From Vreelandella zhanjiangensis DSM 21076 (GTDB lineage Bacteria > Pseudomonadota > Gammaproteobacteria > Pseudomonadales > Halomonadaceae), in assembly GCF_000377665.1 (NCBI RefSeq), contig NZ_KB898653.1, forward strand, positions 163,093 through 227,092: a stretch of DNA of 64,000 nucleotides. The letters are read 5' to 3'. Positions 35,051 to 45,957 of the stretch are shown here, one piece after another (positions within the stretch are counted from its first letter, which is position 1; every line of letters starts with the position of its first letter). The position numbers were made by a program, and so were the translations under genes. Under the pieces are notes generated by a model. That model did not search any database. It was given only the letters and a program-made list of their open reading frames with translations, and was not told the origin of the DNA.

Positions 35051-36313
35051 CTAAGCGCGTTTTTTAGCCGCTTTCGTGTCTGGTTTCTGGCTGTCACCGG
35101 CATCGCTGGGTTGAGGTAGCGAGGGCAGCGACTTGGCGAGCATTTCCACGCTGTGGCGGTAGTAGAGCTGGCTCTTGTTGTGCTCGCCAAGGCTTGCGTA
35201 AAGGCGGGCAAGCTCGGCGCATACTTCGCCATTGGGCCGCTGGCGCTGGCTGGCTTCGAAGTACTCCAGGGCTTTCTCCCACTTGCCGGTACGCAGGGAA
35301 AGGCGGCCACAGGTCAGCAGCAGTTCAGGGTCGTTAGGACGCTCCTGCAGCCACTTCTCGGCTTTTGCCAGCTGGCGTGCGGCATGCACGTTAAGTAGGC
35401 CATAGCGTTTGACAAGGCGCGCATCCCAATGATGATCCAGCGAATGATTAAGCAGACGCTCGGCAATGGTTTCTTCATTGGCCTGAACCAGCGCATCGGT
35501 ATACAGCACGATCAGCTCGGTGTTACCGCGCAGGTATTCGGGCATATCCGCCCACAACCCGCGAACCCGCTCGATATTGCTGGGGTTTTTGGCTTCAAAA
35601 ACAATCAGCTCGCGGTACGCCTTGAACTCAAGCTGCTCACGCTCTTGCGGCGCAATCAGCTTTTGGGCCGCTAAACGTGGCAGCAGCCAGCGCAAGCCTT
35701 CCCAGTCGTTGACGCTTAGATGCACCTGCTTGAGCAGTTTCAGCACTTGCGGGTGATCGTTGAGCTTTTTATCCAGACGGTTGAGGATCGCCAGCGCCTC
35801 TTCAGGCTGCTGGCGATCAATCATCAGTTGCGCCTGCATCAAACCAATCGCGGTGTCGGCGCCTTCGGTGGAGAGTTGGGCCTGGTTCAAGTGCTCCTGG
35901 GATTTTTCGTGATTGCCCTGATAGTGGGCAGCCAACGCGGCCGAAAGATAGTTAACCAGCGGCGTGCTGGAGTCGTCGGCGGCGTGAACCAGGGTTTTTT
36001 CAGCTTTTTTCCAGCGGCCCTCGGTCAGAGCAACTAAGCCACGCACGGTACGCTTCATGGCACGGCGATTGCGGGCGCGGCCATTCCAGGTACGAAAGCG
36101 GCCCACCGGGCGAATAATGCCGGTCAGCAGGCGCAGCGCAAAGTGCACCACGATAAAGGCTGCGAGCAGAATGATCAGGCCAAACCAGAAGGAGGTCTGT
36201 ACCGACGTGTCACCTACCCGGATTAGCCAGTAGCCGGGGACTGACATCATCAGGTGCCCGAGTAGGGCACCCACTGCCAGACCTGCGACCAGAAGGAGGA
36301 CGAGTTTTCTCAT
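35051..36313 (-). CDS. hemY: HemY-like inner-membrane TPR protein
   Basis: A 420-residue protein with two N-terminal membrane segments (about 5-27 and 41-64) followed by TPR-like helices (for example LNQAQLSTEGADTAIGLMQAQLMID and WEKALEYFEASQRQRPNGEVCAELARLYASLGEH). It is the last gene of hemCDXY. Despite the name it is not the protoporphyrinogen oxidase of Gram-positive bacteria; its role in heme synthesis is not well defined. It overlaps hemX by four bases. Confidence 0.92.
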   Translation of the reverse strand: MRKLVLLLVAGLAVGALLGHLMMSVPGYWLIRVGDTSVQTSFWFGLIILLAAFIVVHFALRLLTGIIRPVGRFRTWNGRARNRRAMKRTVRGLVALTEGRWKKAEKTLVHAADDSSTPLVNYLSAALAAHYQGNHEKSQEHLNQAQLSTEGADTAIGLMQAQLMIDRQQPEEALAILNRLDKKLNDHPQVLKLLKQVHLSVNDWEGLRWLLPRLAAQKLIAPQEREQLEFKAYRELIVFEAKNPSNIERVRGLWADMPEYLRGNTELIVLYTDALVQANEETIAERLLNHSLDHHWDARLVKRYGLLNVHAARQLAKAEKWLQERPNDPELLLTCGRLSLRTGKWEKALEYFEASQRQRPNGEVCAELARLYASLGEHNKSQLYYRHSVEMLAKSLPSLPQPSDAGDSQKPDTKAAKKRA

Positions 36314-37911
36314 GCATCACCTCCCTCTTCACCGTTTTGCTGGCGTGATCTAAAGCGGTTTTCAATAAAGTTGGCCATTGCTTGCTGAGAGGCGCTGATG
36401 TCCGGCAGTTCCGGCTCAATCTCAGCCTGCTTCAGCTCCTGAAGGCGGGCAATAACGCTCTGGGTCGCTTCACGCTCGACATCGTAGTAGCCGTTGAGTA
36501 ACTCCAGCGCCTTGTCGATACTCGCTTCATACAGCGGCTGCTCTTCTTTAAGAAGCGCAAGCTGTGCCTGCTCGATAATCAGGCGCAGGCTTTGGCGCAG
36601 ATAAGACTCCTGCTCTGGCGTGACCAGGGTTTCCATTGCCTCATCGTGATGGCGAATCATCACCAGATCTTTAAGCTCTTCGCCAAAGCGGGCCAGCTGA
36701 CGCTGGAAGGTGCCGGTAGGCGGCTGTTCAATACCGGAAGTCACGGCACGCTCTTCCACTTCTTGCGACAGGCGCAGGCCGGCAACCCGCTCTTGCTGAG
36801 CATTAAGTGCCAGGTAGAGACCGGTGCGATCCACACGCGGCACACCATCCAGCTCGGCAAGTTCGTTGGCGATTTCACGACGCACGGCGGTTAGCGCCGG
36901 GTTATCGGCATCCGCCAGGCGGGCATCGGCGGTGCGTAGCAGGGCAGCGGCGCCATCTACATCACCTTCAAGCTGTAAGCGCTGGTTAGCCAGGCGTAGC
37001 AGGTAGGCGGCTTCGGCGTGCAGCCAGTCGCGGTCGTCGGTGTCCTGGGCTTGAGAAAGCTGGCTCAGTACGTCGTCAAGGGTGCTGTTAACATCGCTGC
37101 GATAGCTGTCCAGTTCGCCACGCAGCTCTTCCAGCGTGCCTTCAAGCGCTTGTGTGCGCTCGCTTTCACTGCTTTCAAAGCGTGACTCAAGATCGCTCAC
37201 GGTTTGCTGAGTGGCGCTGTTTTCAGCCTGCTGGCTTAGCTCATTGATATGCTGCTGCTGGCTATCCAGGCGTTGCCAGCCCTGCCAGGCCACGACGATA
37301 AGCGCTACAGCCAATATCAGTACTAAAATCAGGGCTAACAGCCCGCCTTTACTGCCGCCGCGCTTACCGCCACCGCTGTTGGAAGCGGGCGGCGGTGTGC
37401 CTTTACCGCCATTGCCTGATGGCGTGTGCGGCGGGGGTGTGCTGCCCAGGGTATCTTTTTTAGCGGCCGCAGGCCCGCTGGTAGCGGTAGGCTCGTTGGC
37501 AAGTGTCGATGCCGGCTTGTCCGTTGTGGACGGTGTGCTCGACGACACGCTAGTCGAAGGCGATGCACTTGAAGACGGCGCACTTGACGGTGAAGTACTT
37601 GAAGATGAAGTACTTGAAGATGATGTACTCGAAGATCCCGCGCTTGGCATTGGCGTGGCTGACGATGAAGCCGCCGCAGGCGTTGCGTTAGAGGTGCCGC
37701 CGCCTTTGCCACGTCGGCGCGAACGGCCGTTTCTGGACGAATCGTTGGGCGGTGGCGACGTGGTCGCGCCAGCGGGCGGGCGATTTTCTGCCTCGCTGGC
37801 GGGCGGAGGAGTAGTGGCTGACGCGGCAGTAGCATCCGATTTGACGCTGTCCTTGGACGCATCAGCGGACGTTTTTTGTACGTCTTCCTGCTCGTTTGGT
37901 TGTTTGCTCAT
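36310..37911 (-). CDS. hemX: HemX-like membrane protein
   Basis: A protein of 533 residues annotated in relatives as a uroporphyrinogen-III C-methyltransferase homologue, but without methyltransferase motifs. The first 190 residues are a low-complexity Ser/Thr/Pro/Ala region, then one membrane helix (GGLLALILVLILAVALIVVAWQGW, about 195-218), then a periplasmic coiled coil (about 220-300) and a helical domain. It probably scaffolds heme synthesis at the membrane (inference). The serine-rich part is encoded by a 15-bp repeat. Confidence 0.9.
   Translation of the reverse strand: MSKQPNEQEDVQKTSADASKDSVKSDATAASATTPPPASEAENRPPAGATTSPPPNDSSRNGRSRRRGKGGGTSNATPAAASSSATPMPSAGSSSTSSSSTSSSSTSPSSAPSSSASPSTSVSSSTPSTTDKPASTLANEPTATSGPAAAKKDTLGSTPPPHTPSGNGGKGTPPPASNSGGGKRGGSKGGLLALILVLILAVALIVVAWQGWQRLDSQQQHINELSQQAENSATQQTVSDLESRFESSESERTQALEGTLEELRGELDSYRSDVNSTLDDVLSQLSQAQDTDDRDWLHAEAAYLLRLANQRLQLEGDVDGAAALLRTADARLADADNPALTAVRREIANELAELDGVPRVDRTGLYLALNAQQERVAGLRLSQEVEERAVTSGIEQPPTGTFQRQLARFGEELKDLVMIRHHDEAMETLVTPEQESYLRQSLRLIIEQAQLALLKEEQPLYEASIDKALELLNGYYDVEREATQSVIARLQELKQAEIEPELPDISASQQAMANFIENRFRSRQQNGEEGGDA
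37565..37639 (-). repeat. Five 15-bp repeats inside hemX
   Basis: Units begin at 37565, 37580, 37595, 37610 and 37625, with plus-strand pattern GTACTTGAAGATGAA and some changes. On the coding strand they encode repeated SSSTS-like pentapeptides in the disordered N-terminal region. Unit number can change without altering the reading frame. Confidence 0.85.
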
Positions 37912-37955
37912 CTGTCGCTAGCCCTTAATTAAGTTCCTTGATCGACATCGGCACC

Positions 37956-38750
37956 CTAAGGGTGACAGGACCTGTTTAACGCAGCTGCCAGGGCAGCCGG
38001 CGTTGCTCCCGACGCCACCTTGAGGTCACAAAAACCCAGTGTACCGGCCAGTGTAGCTAAACGGCGACTGGAAACGATTAGCGGTTGGTTCAACGCTGTC
38101 TGATCACACCATTTTGCCAGATGTTCAAGCAGTTCGCCGCTAGTGACGATTAACGCTCGATAATCACCGGCTGCCAGGCGCGCCTGCATGGCTTTTGAAG
38201 GCGCTCGAAAAACCCGCCGATACACGGCAACCCGGGTAACCGTGGCTCCGCGCTCGGCCAGGGTATCGGCCAACAGCGTGCGGCCGCTTTCACCCGCCAC
38301 CAGCAACACCCGCTGGTTCGCGACATCCTTGAGCGAGGCAAGTGATAAAAGCGCCTCGCTGGTGTTGTCGCCGCTACTTCTTTCAGCATGCGTATTGTCA
38401 GAATGCTGATTATCAAACCCCGCTGGAGGTATTCGTACTCTGACCCCGAGCTGGTTAAACAGTATGTCAGCTGTGGCGTGGCCCACGCTGTAGTAATCAA
38501 TGCCGACCGGCAGCTGTGGCCAGTAGCGGTCCAGGGCGTCACTTAAACACTCGGCCGCGAAGGGGCTGATCACTACCACTTTGTCATACTGATCGATATC
38601 CAACCAGATACTGCGCATGACAGGGTCTTCCGGCAAGGCTTCAAGTGTCAGCACGTCGAGGGATTCGACACAGGCGCCCGCAGCGCGCAGCGTATCGGTT
38701 AGCGCTTCGCCTCGTTTACCCGGGCGGCAGATTAAAACCGGCAGTGTCAT
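37956..38750 (-). CDS. hemD: Uroporphyrinogen-III synthase
   Basis: Cyclises hydroxymethylbilane with inversion of ring D to give uroporphyrinogen III. It has 264 residues and two alpha/beta lobes, as expected for this poorly conserved family: [21 protein letters not shown] at the start, [11 protein letters not shown] in the first lobe, and [32 protein letters not shown] plus [13 protein letters not shown] in the second. Its ATG overlaps the hemC stop (ATGA). Confidence 0.92.
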   Translation of the reverse strand: MTLPVLICRPGKRGEALTDTLRAAGACVESLDVLTLEALPEDPVMRSIWLDIDQYDKVVVISPFAAECLSDALDRYWPQLPVGIDYYSVGHATADILFNQLGVRVRIPPAGFDNQHSDNTHAERSSGDNTSEALLSLASLKDVANQRVLLVAGESGRTLLADTLAERGATVTRVAVYRRVFRAPSKAMQARLAAGDYRALIVTSGELLEHLAKWCDQTALNQPLIVSSRRLATLAGTLGFCDLKVASGATPAALAAALNRSCHP

Positions 38751-39691
38751 ACGTTGTTGCCGTACACCTCGGCTAAAATTTCGCCCGCACCCTGGTCAAG
38801 CAGGTCTTCGGCAATGCGAATCCCCAGCGCCTCGGGTTCATGAATCGAACCGCTGCCTTCAGCGCGCAGCACTTCGGTGCCTTCGGGATTACCGACAAGC
38901 CCACGTAGCCAGATCGTCTCGTTGGTTTTGTCGAGCACCGCAAAGCCCGCGATAGGCACCTGGCAGCCGCCTTCCAGCCGCGTATTCATGGCGCGTTCAG
39001 CGCGTACGCGGGTAGCCGTGTCCGGGTCATCCAGTGGCGCCAGCAGGCCGATCAGCTCTGGGTCATGCAGGCGGCACTCGATGCCCAGCGCCCCTTGGCC
39101 GCACGCAGGCAGGCACACTTCCGGCGGCAGCGCCTGGGCGATGCGCGCATCAAGTCCTAAGCGCTTCAAGCCGGAGGTCGCCAGAATAATGGCATCGAAT
39201 TCGCCATCATCAAGTTTCGCCAAGCGAGTTTGCACGTTGCCGCGTAGGTTAAGAATTTCCAGGTCGGGGCGTACTTCACGCAACTGTAAACCACGGCGCA
39301 GGCTGGCAGTACCAATCTTGGCGCCCTCGGGCAACTCATCGACGCTTTTGTAGTGGTTGGATACAAAAGCATCGGTGGGGTCAGCGCCTTCCAGAATCAC
39401 CGAGAGCCCTAAACCCTCAGGAAACAGCATCGGCACATCTTTCATGGAGTGCACGGCGATATCCGCGCGGCCATCCAGCATGGCGTCTTCCAGCTCTTTA
39501 ACAAACAGGCCCTTGCCGCCAATTTTGGAGAGGGGCGTGTCGAGGATCTTGTCGCCTTTGGTGGAAAGCGCCACCAGCTCGACTTCCAAGCCCTCATGTG
39601 CCGCCATCAGGCGGTCGCGAACGTGTTCGGCTTGCCACATGGCCAGCTGGCTTTTGCGCGTGGCGATACGCAGTTTGGTGATGGATGACAC
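38747..39691 (-). CDS. hemC: Hydroxymethylbilane synthase (porphobilinogen deaminase)
   Basis: Polymerises four porphobilinogens on a covalently bound dipyrromethane cofactor. It has 314 residues. The cofactor-attachment residue is Cys243 ([10 protein letters not shown]); the catalytic aspartate is Asp85 in AVHSMKDVP. The first codon is GTG at 39689-39691, preceded by a GGGAGA site. It is first of hemCDXY and divergent from argH across about 230 bases. Confidence 0.96.
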   Translation of the reverse strand: MSSITKLRIATRKSQLAMWQAEHVRDRLMAAHEGLEVELVALSTKGDKILDTPLSKIGGKGLFVKELEDAMLDGRADIAVHSMKDVPMLFPEGLGLSVILEGADPTDAFVSNHYKSVDELPEGAKIGTASLRRGLQLREVRPDLEILNLRGNVQTRLAKLDDGEFDAIILATSGLKRLGLDARIAQALPPEVCLPACGQGALGIECRLHDPELIGLLAPLDDPDTATRVRAERAMNTRLEGGCQVPIAGFAVLDKTNETIWLRGLVGNPEGTEVLRAEGSGSIHEPEALGIRIAEDLLDQGAGEILAEVYGNNV

Positions 39692-39919
39692 GTTATTCTC
39701 CCTTTGCCGCTGACGCGGCGCGTCAAGCTATGATGTGTCTCATCATAAAGCACCCGGCCACACAGTAAAAATCAGCCGCTTTATTTAAGATAAGCGCCAG
39801 ATGGTTGAAACGCCATTGAGCTAAATATGCCGTGCCTTTGAACTCAAGCATTCAGGGCAATGACTCTGTTACACTTTCCGCAATCGACTCTTTTGTTTTG
39901 TCAGCAGGATATGCCTCCG

Positions 39920-41323
39920 ATGAGCCAAACTACGAATCAGTCCTGGGGCGGTCGCTTCAGCGAGCCCACCGATGCCTTTGTTGCGCGCTTTACAGCGTCT
40001 GTGACGTTTGACCAGCGCCTGGCGCGCCAGGATATTCAGGGCTCCATTGCCCATGCCACCATGCTTGCCCGCGTCGGCGTACTTACCGACGAAGAGCGCG
40101 ATGCGATCATTAACGGTTTGACCGAGATTCAGGGTGAAATCGAGCGCGGCGAGTTTAACTGGTCGGTGCCGCTTGAAGACGTGCACATGAATATCGAAGC
40201 ACGCCTGACCGACAAGATCGGCATCACCGGCAAGAAGCTGCACACCGGGCGTTCGCGTAATGATCAGGTCGCCACCGACATTCGCCTGTTCATGCGTGAC
40301 GAGATCGACGTCATTGAAGTGGAATTGAAGCGTCTGCGCGAAGGCATGATCGAGCTTGCCGACCGCGAAGCCGACACTATCATGCCGGGCTTTACCCATC
40401 TGCAAACGGCTCAGCCGGTGACCTTTGGCCATCATCTGCTGGCCTGGCAGGAAATGCTTGCCCGCGACCATGAGCGTTTGCTTGACTGCCGTAAGCGCGT
40501 CAACGTACTGCCGCTGGGCGCTGCAGCCCTTGCTGGCACTACGTACCCGATTGATCGCCACGTAACCGCTGAGCTTTTAGGCTTTGACCGCCCGGCGGAA
40601 AACTCGCTGGACGCCGTGTCGGATCGTGACTTTGCGATTGAATTCACAAGCTTCGCCAGCATCCTCATGATGCACCTGTCGCGCATGAGCGAAGAGCTTG
40701 TGCTGTGGACCAGCGCCCAGTTCAACTTTATCGACCTGCCTGACCGCTTCTGCACCGGCTCCTCGATCATGCCGCAGAAGAAAAACCCTGATGTGCCGGA
40801 GCTGGTGCGCGGTAAAACGGGCCGGGTATATGGTCATCTGATGGGCCTTTTGACGCTGATGAAGTCGCAGCCGCTGGCCTACAACAAGGATAACCAGGAA
40901 GACAAAGAGCCGCTGTTTGATGCGGTCGACACGGTGCGTGACTGCCTGAAAGCGTTCGCGGATATGATCCCTGCCATCGAGCCGAAAAAAGACAGCATGT
41001 ATGAAGCCGCGCGGCGCGGTTTCTCGACCGCCACCGACCTTGCCGACTACCTGGTCCGTCGTGGCGTTGCCTTCCGCGATGCCCATGAAATCGTCGGCCA
41101 GTCGGTTGCCTACGGCTTGAAAACCCAAAAGGATCTGTCAGAAATGAGCCTGGAAGAGCTGCAGCAGTTCTCCACTATCATCGAGCAGGATGTCTTTGAC
41201 GTGTTGACGCTTGAAGGCTCGGTTGCCGCGCGTAATCATATCGGCGGGACTGCGCCGGATCAGGTGCGTGCCGCGGCGCAGCGGGCCCGCGAGGCGCTCT
41301 CTTTACTGCAGGGGCAGGCATGA
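39920..41323 (+). CDS. argH: Argininosuccinate lyase
   Basis: Last step of arginine synthesis: argininosuccinate to arginine and fumarate. It has 467 residues from the ATG at 39920, which lies 10 bases after an AGGA; an ATG at 39911 is too close to that site. It has the starting [20 protein letters not shown] motif and the fumarase-superfamily signature [12 protein letters not shown]. The N-terminus matches typical ArgH, so the longer frame from 39860 is rejected. It overlaps lptM by four bases. Confidence 0.96.
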   Translation: MSQTTNQSWGGRFSEPTDAFVARFTASVTFDQRLARQDIQGSIAHATMLARVGVLTDEERDAIINGLTEIQGEIERGEFNWSVPLEDVHMNIEARLTDKIGITGKKLHTGRSRNDQVATDIRLFMRDEIDVIEVELKRLREGMIELADREADTIMPGFTHLQTAQPVTFGHHLLAWQEMLARDHERLLDCRKRVNVLPLGAAALAGTTYPIDRHVTAELLGFDRPAENSLDAVSDRDFAIEFTSFASILMMHLSRMSEELVLWTSAQFNFIDLPDRFCTGSSIMPQKKNPDVPELVRGKTGRVYGHLMGLLTLMKSQPLAYNKDNQEDKEPLFDAVDTVRDCLKAFADMIPAIEPKKDSMYEAARRGFSTATDLADYLVRRGVAFRDAHEIVGQSVAYGLKTQKDLSEMSLEELQQFSTIIEQDVFDVLTLEGSVAARNHIGGTAPDQVRAAAQRAREALSLLQGQA

Positions 41324-41442
41324 AAACGCTGGCGTGTATCGCGATCATCGCGCTATTAGTCGCAGGCTGCGGTCAGAAAGGACCGCTTTACCTGCCCGAG
41401 GATACTTCGCCCGATAACGGTGCTGCCGAGCAGGCTGGGTAA
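41320..41442 (+). CDS. lptM: LptM/YifL-like small lipoprotein
   Basis: A 40-residue ORF whose ATG overlaps the argH stop (ATGA). It begins [21 protein letters not shown], a short signal peptide with lipobox LVAGC, followed by the family signature GQKGPLYLP and an acidic tail. LptM (YifL) is an outer-membrane lipoprotein that helps assemble the LptD translocon for lipopolysaccharide. The order before lysA is conserved in gammaproteobacteria. Confidence 0.92.
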   Translation: MKTLACIAIIALLVAGCGQKGPLYLPEDTSPDNGAAEQAG

Positions 41443-41465
41443 GCGGCTGCAGGAGAAACGAGTTC

Positions 41466-42737
41466 ATGGATCACTTTAACTATCGCGACGGCGTGCTCTA
41501 CGCCGAAGACGTACCGCTCTCGCAGATTGCCCAAGAGCATGGTACGCCTTGTTACGTATACTCCAAGGCCACGTTTGAGCGCCATTTTCGCGCTTACACC
41601 GAGGCCTTGGGCAGCCATCCGCACCTGATTTGCTACGCGGTTAAAGCCAACTCCAACCTGGCCGTATTGGGTGTATTAGCCAAGCTGGGCGCCGGGTTTG
41701 ATATTGTTTCGGTCGGTGAGCTTGAGCGCGTATTAACCGCTGGCGGCGACCCTGCAAAAGTGGTGTTCTCAGGCGTTGCCAAGCAGCCCCATGAGATGGC
41801 CCGCGCGCTTGAGGTGGGCATCAAGTGCTTTAACGTTGAATCACGCCCCGAGCTTGAGCGCTTGAACGCCGTGGCGGGTGAGCTGGGTAAAGTCGCTCCG
41901 GTGTCACTGCGCGTGAACCCGGATGTAGATGCAGGCACTCACCCGTATATTTCCACCGGGCTTAAGGACAACAAGTTCGGCATCGCGGTGGACGACGCGC
42001 TTGAGGTCTACGAGCTGGCGGCCAGCCTGCCGAATCTTCAGGTCAAGGGGCTTGATTGCCATATCGGCTCGCAGCTAACCGAAACCGCGCCGTTCCTGGA
42101 TGCCCTGGAGCGCCTGCTGGTACTTATGGAGCGTCTGCGCGAGCAAGGCATCGAGCTTGATCATCTCGATTTAGGCGGTGGTTTGGGCGTGCCTTACCGG
42201 GATGAAAAGCCCCCGCAGCCGTTTGATTACGCAAGCCAGCTTCTAGCTCGCCTGTCGCGCTGGCAAGGCGGCGAGAATCTGATGCTGCTGTTTGAACCGG
42301 GCCGCTCGATTGCCGCCAATGCAGGGGTCATGCTGACTCGCGTGGAGTTCTTGAAGCCCGGTGAAACCAAAAACTTCGCGATTGTCGACGCAGCCATGAA
42401 TGACCTGATTCGCCCAGCGCTTTATCAGGCGTGGCAGGCCATTGTTGCAGTGGATACGCGTAACACCCGGCAAACGGCCACTTACGATGTGGTTGGCCCG
42501 GTGTGCGAAACCGGCGATTTCTTGGGTAAAGAGCGTGAACTGGCGATTGCCGAAGGCGATCTTCTGGCCGTGCGCTCGGCGGGCGCTTACGGCTTTGTGA
42601 TGGCCTCGAATTACAACAGCCGCCCACGCCCGGCGGAGCTGATGGTCGATGGCGATACCTGTCACGTGGTACGGCGCCGGGAAACCGTGGAAAACCTTTG
42701 GGCGGGCGAAGCGCTGCTGCCCGAAGGAGCGCGCTGA
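41466..42737 (+). CDS. lysA: Diaminopimelate decarboxylase
   Basis: PLP enzyme giving L-lysine from meso-diaminopimelate. It has 423 residues. The PLP lysine is Lys60 (CYAVKANSN); HIGSQ, the LGGGLGVPY glycine loop, [11 protein letters not shown] and the CETGDFLG cysteine motif at the C-terminal half are present. AGGAGA precedes the ATG. The stop overlaps the dapF start by one base (TGATG). Confidence 0.97.
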   Translation: MDHFNYRDGVLYAEDVPLSQIAQEHGTPCYVYSKATFERHFRAYTEALGSHPHLICYAVKANSNLAVLGVLAKLGAGFDIVSVGELERVLTAGGDPAKVVFSGVAKQPHEMARALEVGIKCFNVESRPELERLNAVAGELGKVAPVSLRVNPDVDAGTHPYISTGLKDNKFGIAVDDALEVYELAASLPNLQVKGLDCHIGSQLTETAPFLDALERLLVLMERLREQGIELDHLDLGGGLGVPYRDEKPPQPFDYASQLLARLSRWQGGENLMLLFEPGRSIAANAGVMLTRVEFLKPGETKNFAIVDAAMNDLIRPALYQAWQAIVAVDTRNTRQTATYDVVGPVCETGDFLGKERELAIAEGDLLAVRSAGAYGFVMASNYNSRPRPAELMVDGDTCHVVRRRETVENLWAGEALLPEGAR

Positions 42738-43585
42738 TGCTTTTACACTTCACCAAAATGCACGGCCTGGGGAACGACTTTATGGTCGTGGATCTGGTGA
42801 CCCAGCGTGCCCGGCTGCGTGAAGATCAGATTCGCCAGCTGGCTGACCGCCGCTTCGGGATTGGCTTTGATCAGCTTTTGATCGTTGAGCCGCCGCGCGA
42901 CCCGGAAATGGATTTTCGCTACCGGATTTTCAATGCGGACGGCAGCGAAGTGGAAAACTGTGGCAATGGCGCGCGCTGTTTTGCGCGTTTTGTGCGCGAC
43001 CAACGCCTGACCCATAAACATGAAATCCATGTGGAAACCGCCGGTGGCCCGCTGGTATTGAAAGTGCAGCACGATGGCATGGTACGCGTGGATATGGGGC
43101 GCCCCCGCTTCAGCCCGGCGGCGCTGCCGTTTGAAGCCGAAGGCGACCAGCCGCTGCACGCGCTTGAAGTGGACGGTGAAATACTTCAGGTGGGTGTGGT
43201 CTCCATGGGCAACCCCCATGCCGTACTGCAGGTTGAAAGCGTTGAACAGGCCCCGGTTGAGCGTCTTGGACCATTGGTAGAAGCCCACCCCCGTTTTCCC
43301 AAGCGTGTTAACGTGGGCTTTATGCAAATCCTTTCGCCCAACCAGATTCGTCTGCGGGTATTTGAACGTGGCAGCGGCGAAACCCTGGCTTGCGGCACTG
43401 GCGCGTGTGCCGCCGTTGCCAGCGGTATTCGCCAGGGCTTATTAAAAAGTCCGGTGAGCGTCCATCTGCCCGGTGGCGAATTGACCATCGAGTGGCCTGA
43501 CCCGGAAGCATCTCTGGTCATGGTCGGGCCTGCCACGCGTGTCTTTGATGGCCGCGTCGCGCTAATCAATGATGGTCGCGTTTAA
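42737..43585 (+). CDS. dapF: Diaminopimelate epimerase
   Basis: Interconverts LL- and meso-diaminopimelate without a cofactor through two cysteines: Cys75 in [10 protein letters not shown] and the second in [13 protein letters not shown]. It has 282 residues starting at the ATG overlapping the lysA stop, giving [15 protein letters not shown], the family N-terminus. It provides both the lysine precursor and a peptidoglycan residue. Confidence 0.97.
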   Translation: MLLHFTKMHGLGNDFMVVDLVTQRARLREDQIRQLADRRFGIGFDQLLIVEPPRDPEMDFRYRIFNADGSEVENCGNGARCFARFVRDQRLTHKHEIHVETAGGPLVLKVQHDGMVRVDMGRPRFSPAALPFEAEGDQPLHALEVDGEILQVGVVSMGNPHAVLQVESVEQAPVERLGPLVEAHPRFPKRVNVGFMQILSPNQIRLRVFERGSGETLACGTGACAAVASGIRQGLLKSPVSVHLPGGELTIEWPDPEASLVMVGPATRVFDGRVALINDGRV

Positions 43586-43605
43586 CTGATTCAAGGAGAA
43601 CGGTG

Positions 43606-44316
43606 ATGTCTCAAGCCCCTGAACCGCGCAAGACGCTCGATCCAGATCAAGTAGCATTTTGGCTTGCTCGTCATCCCGATTTTTTTGTAGGCCGTGAAGG
43701 GCTGCTTCAGCAGCTTAAAGTCCCCCATCCGCATATCGATGGCGCAGTATCGCTGCTTGAACGGCTGGTGCTGGATTTACGCAAACGCGCGGAAACCGCA
43801 GAAGGCCGCCTTGAGCACTTGCTGGAAACGGCGAGGCACAACGAGGCGCAGTATCGGCGCCTGCGGGAAACCCTGATGGTACTGGTAGAGGCTGACGACC
43901 GCGACGCGTTGGCCCAGGCCCTGGCCACGCAGCTAAGCGAGCGCTTTGATACTCCGGCGATGGCGCTGTGGTGCCCGGCCACGCTAAGCGATAATGAGCC
44001 GTCGATGCCCCAGCCGCCGCGGCATGTGCTGGACCAGCATGCCAGCGCGCGGTTAGCCGCGTTGCTCGACGGTAAAACCAGCCGCTGCGCCAAGCTGAGT
44101 GTCAGCGACTGGAAGTGCTTGTTGCCGCACACCAAAGCGCCGCGTAAGGCGGGCTCCTGCGCTGTTTCACGCCTTTCGGCGGGGGAGCCGTTAGGCTATC
44201 TGCTGCTGGCAAGCCCTAATCCCGAGTGTTATCGCGCCAGCATGGATACCCTGTTTACCGAGTATCTGGGCGATATCGTGGCGCGCTTGTTGATCCGCCT
44301 GGGTCAGCATGGCTGA
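43606..44316 (+). CDS. DUF484 family protein
   Basis: A GAF-like cytoplasmic protein of 236 residues found between dapF and xerC in pseudomonads and relatives. It has VAFWLARHPDFF and LLQQLKVPHPHIDGAVSLLERLVLDLRKR near the N-terminus, a coiled-coil linker, and a GAF-type domain ending with YLLLASPNPECYRASMDTLFTEYLGDIVARLL. The ATG at 43606 has an AAGGAG site; a GTG just before is in frame. Exact function is unknown. It overlaps xerC by 8 bases. Confidence 0.92.
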   Translation: MSQAPEPRKTLDPDQVAFWLARHPDFFVGREGLLQQLKVPHPHIDGAVSLLERLVLDLRKRAETAEGRLEHLLETARHNEAQYRRLRETLMVLVEADDRDALAQALATQLSERFDTPAMALWCPATLSDNEPSMPQPPRHVLDQHASARLAALLDGKTSRCAKLSVSDWKCLLPHTKAPRKAGSCAVSRLSAGEPLGYLLLASPNPECYRASMDTLFTEYLGDIVARLLIRLGQHG

Positions 44317-45220
44317 GTCGCCTCTTGCGGTTGCCGTAACGCGCTACCTGCAAGGGTTGGCCCGTCACGCAAGCCCCGCTACGGTGGCGGCCTACCAGCA
44401 GGATTTGCGCGCCCTGTGCCGGTTTGCCGAGCAGCGCGAGATTGATGACCCAGCCACATTGGACACTGCGCTACTGCGCGCTTTTCTAGGCACCGAGCGT
44501 AGCCGTGGGCTGGGCGCCCGCAGCCTTGCCCGGCGCCGTGCAGCACTGTCGCGCTTTGCCGATTATCTGGTTAAGCAGGGCATTCTGGCCGACAACCCGG
44601 TCGGCCTGCTGCGTACTCCCAAACAGCCTAGCCATCTGCCGCGCCCGGTCGATGTCGATGCCCTCGCGCATTTTCTGGATAGCCCCCACGATGGCTCGCC
44701 TTTGGCGGTGCGTGATCAGGCGATGCTGGAGCTTTTCTACTCCAGCGGCTTGCGCCTGGCAGAGCTTGCGGCGCTTGATCTTCATGACCTGCAGGCCAGC
44801 CGTGTCCGGGTAATCGGTAAGGGAAGCAAGCCGCGCCAGGTGCCCGTGGGACAGCGTGCCCAGCATGCCTTGGCTGACTGGCTGAGCTGCCGGGCAGCGA
44901 TGGCGCCAGAAGGTGAGACGGCGCTGTTTGTTGGCAAGCAGGGTGCGCGGTTGGGACATAGGGCGATTCAGAAACGCTTGGCCCAGCTCTCTGTCAGCCG
45001 CGGCTTGCCTGAGCATCTGCATCCTCACCGGCTGCGTCACTCGTTTGCCAGCCATCTGCTCGAATCAAGTCAGGATTTGCGCGCGGTTCAGGAACTTTTA
45101 GGCCACGCTAATCTCTCCACCACCCAGGTATATACCCGACTCGACTGGCAGCATCTGGCGACCAGTTACGATTCCGCCCATCCACGCGCCAAGCGTCGCC
45201 CTTCTGGAAGTAAACCATGA
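44309..45220 (+). CDS. xerC: Site-specific tyrosine recombinase
   Basis: With XerD resolves chromosome dimers at dif during division. It has 303 residues: an N-terminal SAM-like DNA-binding domain and a C-terminal catalytic domain with the first Arg in YSSGLRLAELAAL, Lys in GKGSKPRQVPV, HPHRLRHSFASHLLE, LGHANLSTTQ and the nucleophile Tyr in VYTRLDW. Its gene-order context is that of housekeeping xerC, not of an integrase. Confidence 0.95.
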   Translation: MAESPLAVAVTRYLQGLARHASPATVAAYQQDLRALCRFAEQREIDDPATLDTALLRAFLGTERSRGLGARSLARRRAALSRFADYLVKQGILADNPVGLLRTPKQPSHLPRPVDVDALAHFLDSPHDGSPLAVRDQAMLELFYSSGLRLAELAALDLHDLQASRVRVIGKGSKPRQVPVGQRAQHALADWLSCRAAMAPEGETALFVGKQGARLGHRAIQKRLAQLSVSRGLPEHLHPHRLRHSFASHLLESSQDLRAVQELLGHANLSTTQVYTRLDWQHLATSYDSAHPRAKRRPSGSKP

Positions 45221-45957
45221 CCGCACTGCAAGCCATCACATTTGATTTAGACGATACGCTTTGGGATAACCACGGGGTGATGCTGCGTACGGAGGAGGGG
45301 CACTACGCCTGGCTACTTGAGGCGCTGAGCATATGGCGCGCCACGCGTCATGAGGCGCCGTTACCGCTGGGTTATGAAGAAGGCATAGCGGATTATTTAC
45401 AGCGCCGTCAGCAGTTCGCCAAGGATGTGCCCGAGCGACGTGGCGACTTTACCTGGCTGCGCCTGCGCGCGTTGGAAGCCCAGTTGGAAGCCGAAGGACT
45501 GCCGCGCAGTGCAGCGATTTTATGGGCGGCGGCCGCGATGAATGAGTTTCATCGCCTGCGTGTGCAGGTATCACCCCACCCAGAAGCGGCGGGGTTGCTG
45601 TCGGCGTTAAGCGAGCGCTACCAGCTTGCCGCTATCACCAATGGCAATATTCACCTCAAGCGCCAGCCGTTGGCGGCCTACTTTCCGGTAGCCATTGCCG
45701 CCGGCGAGCTCTTGGCCCCCAAGCCTGATCACACGCCTTTTCTGACCGCACTCTCAAAGCTTAACGTCTCGCCAAAATACGCCATGCATGTGGGTGACTC
45801 CTGGGCGGAAGACATTCTGCCTGCCCAGCAGCTGGGTATGCATGCGGTGTGGGTTTCAAACGATACCGACCAGGCATTGCCGCCCAGAGTGCACCGCATT
45901 GCGCATATCAAGGAACTGCCTGGCGTGCTTGACCGGGTGGAAAGCTCACTGGCCTAG
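45217..45957 (+). CDS. HAD-superfamily hydrolase (YigB-like)
   Basis: A phosphatase of 246 residues with motif [11 protein letters not shown], motif II in AAITNGN and motif IV in [18 protein letters not shown]. The E. coli gene downstream of xerC, yigB, encodes an FMN phosphatase of this family, so the same activity is possible. It overlaps xerC by four bases, and its stop overlaps the convergent engB stop. Confidence 0.92.
   Translation: MTALQAITFDLDDTLWDNHGVMLRTEEGHYAWLLEALSIWRATRHEAPLPLGYEEGIADYLQRRQQFAKDVPERRGDFTWLRLRALEAQLEAEGLPRSAAILWAAAAMNEFHRLRVQVSPHPEAAGLLSALSERYQLAAITNGNIHLKRQPLAAYFPVAIAAGELLAPKPDHTPFLTALSKLNVSPKYAMHVGDSWAEDILPAQQLGMHAVWVSNDTDQALPPRVHRIAHIKELPGVLDRVESSLA

Noticed and set aside
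44309..45220. Integron or phage integrase
   Set aside because: The recombinase lies in the conserved dapF-DUF484-xerC-HAD order and has housekeeping XerC features; no attachment repeats or phage genes are nearby.
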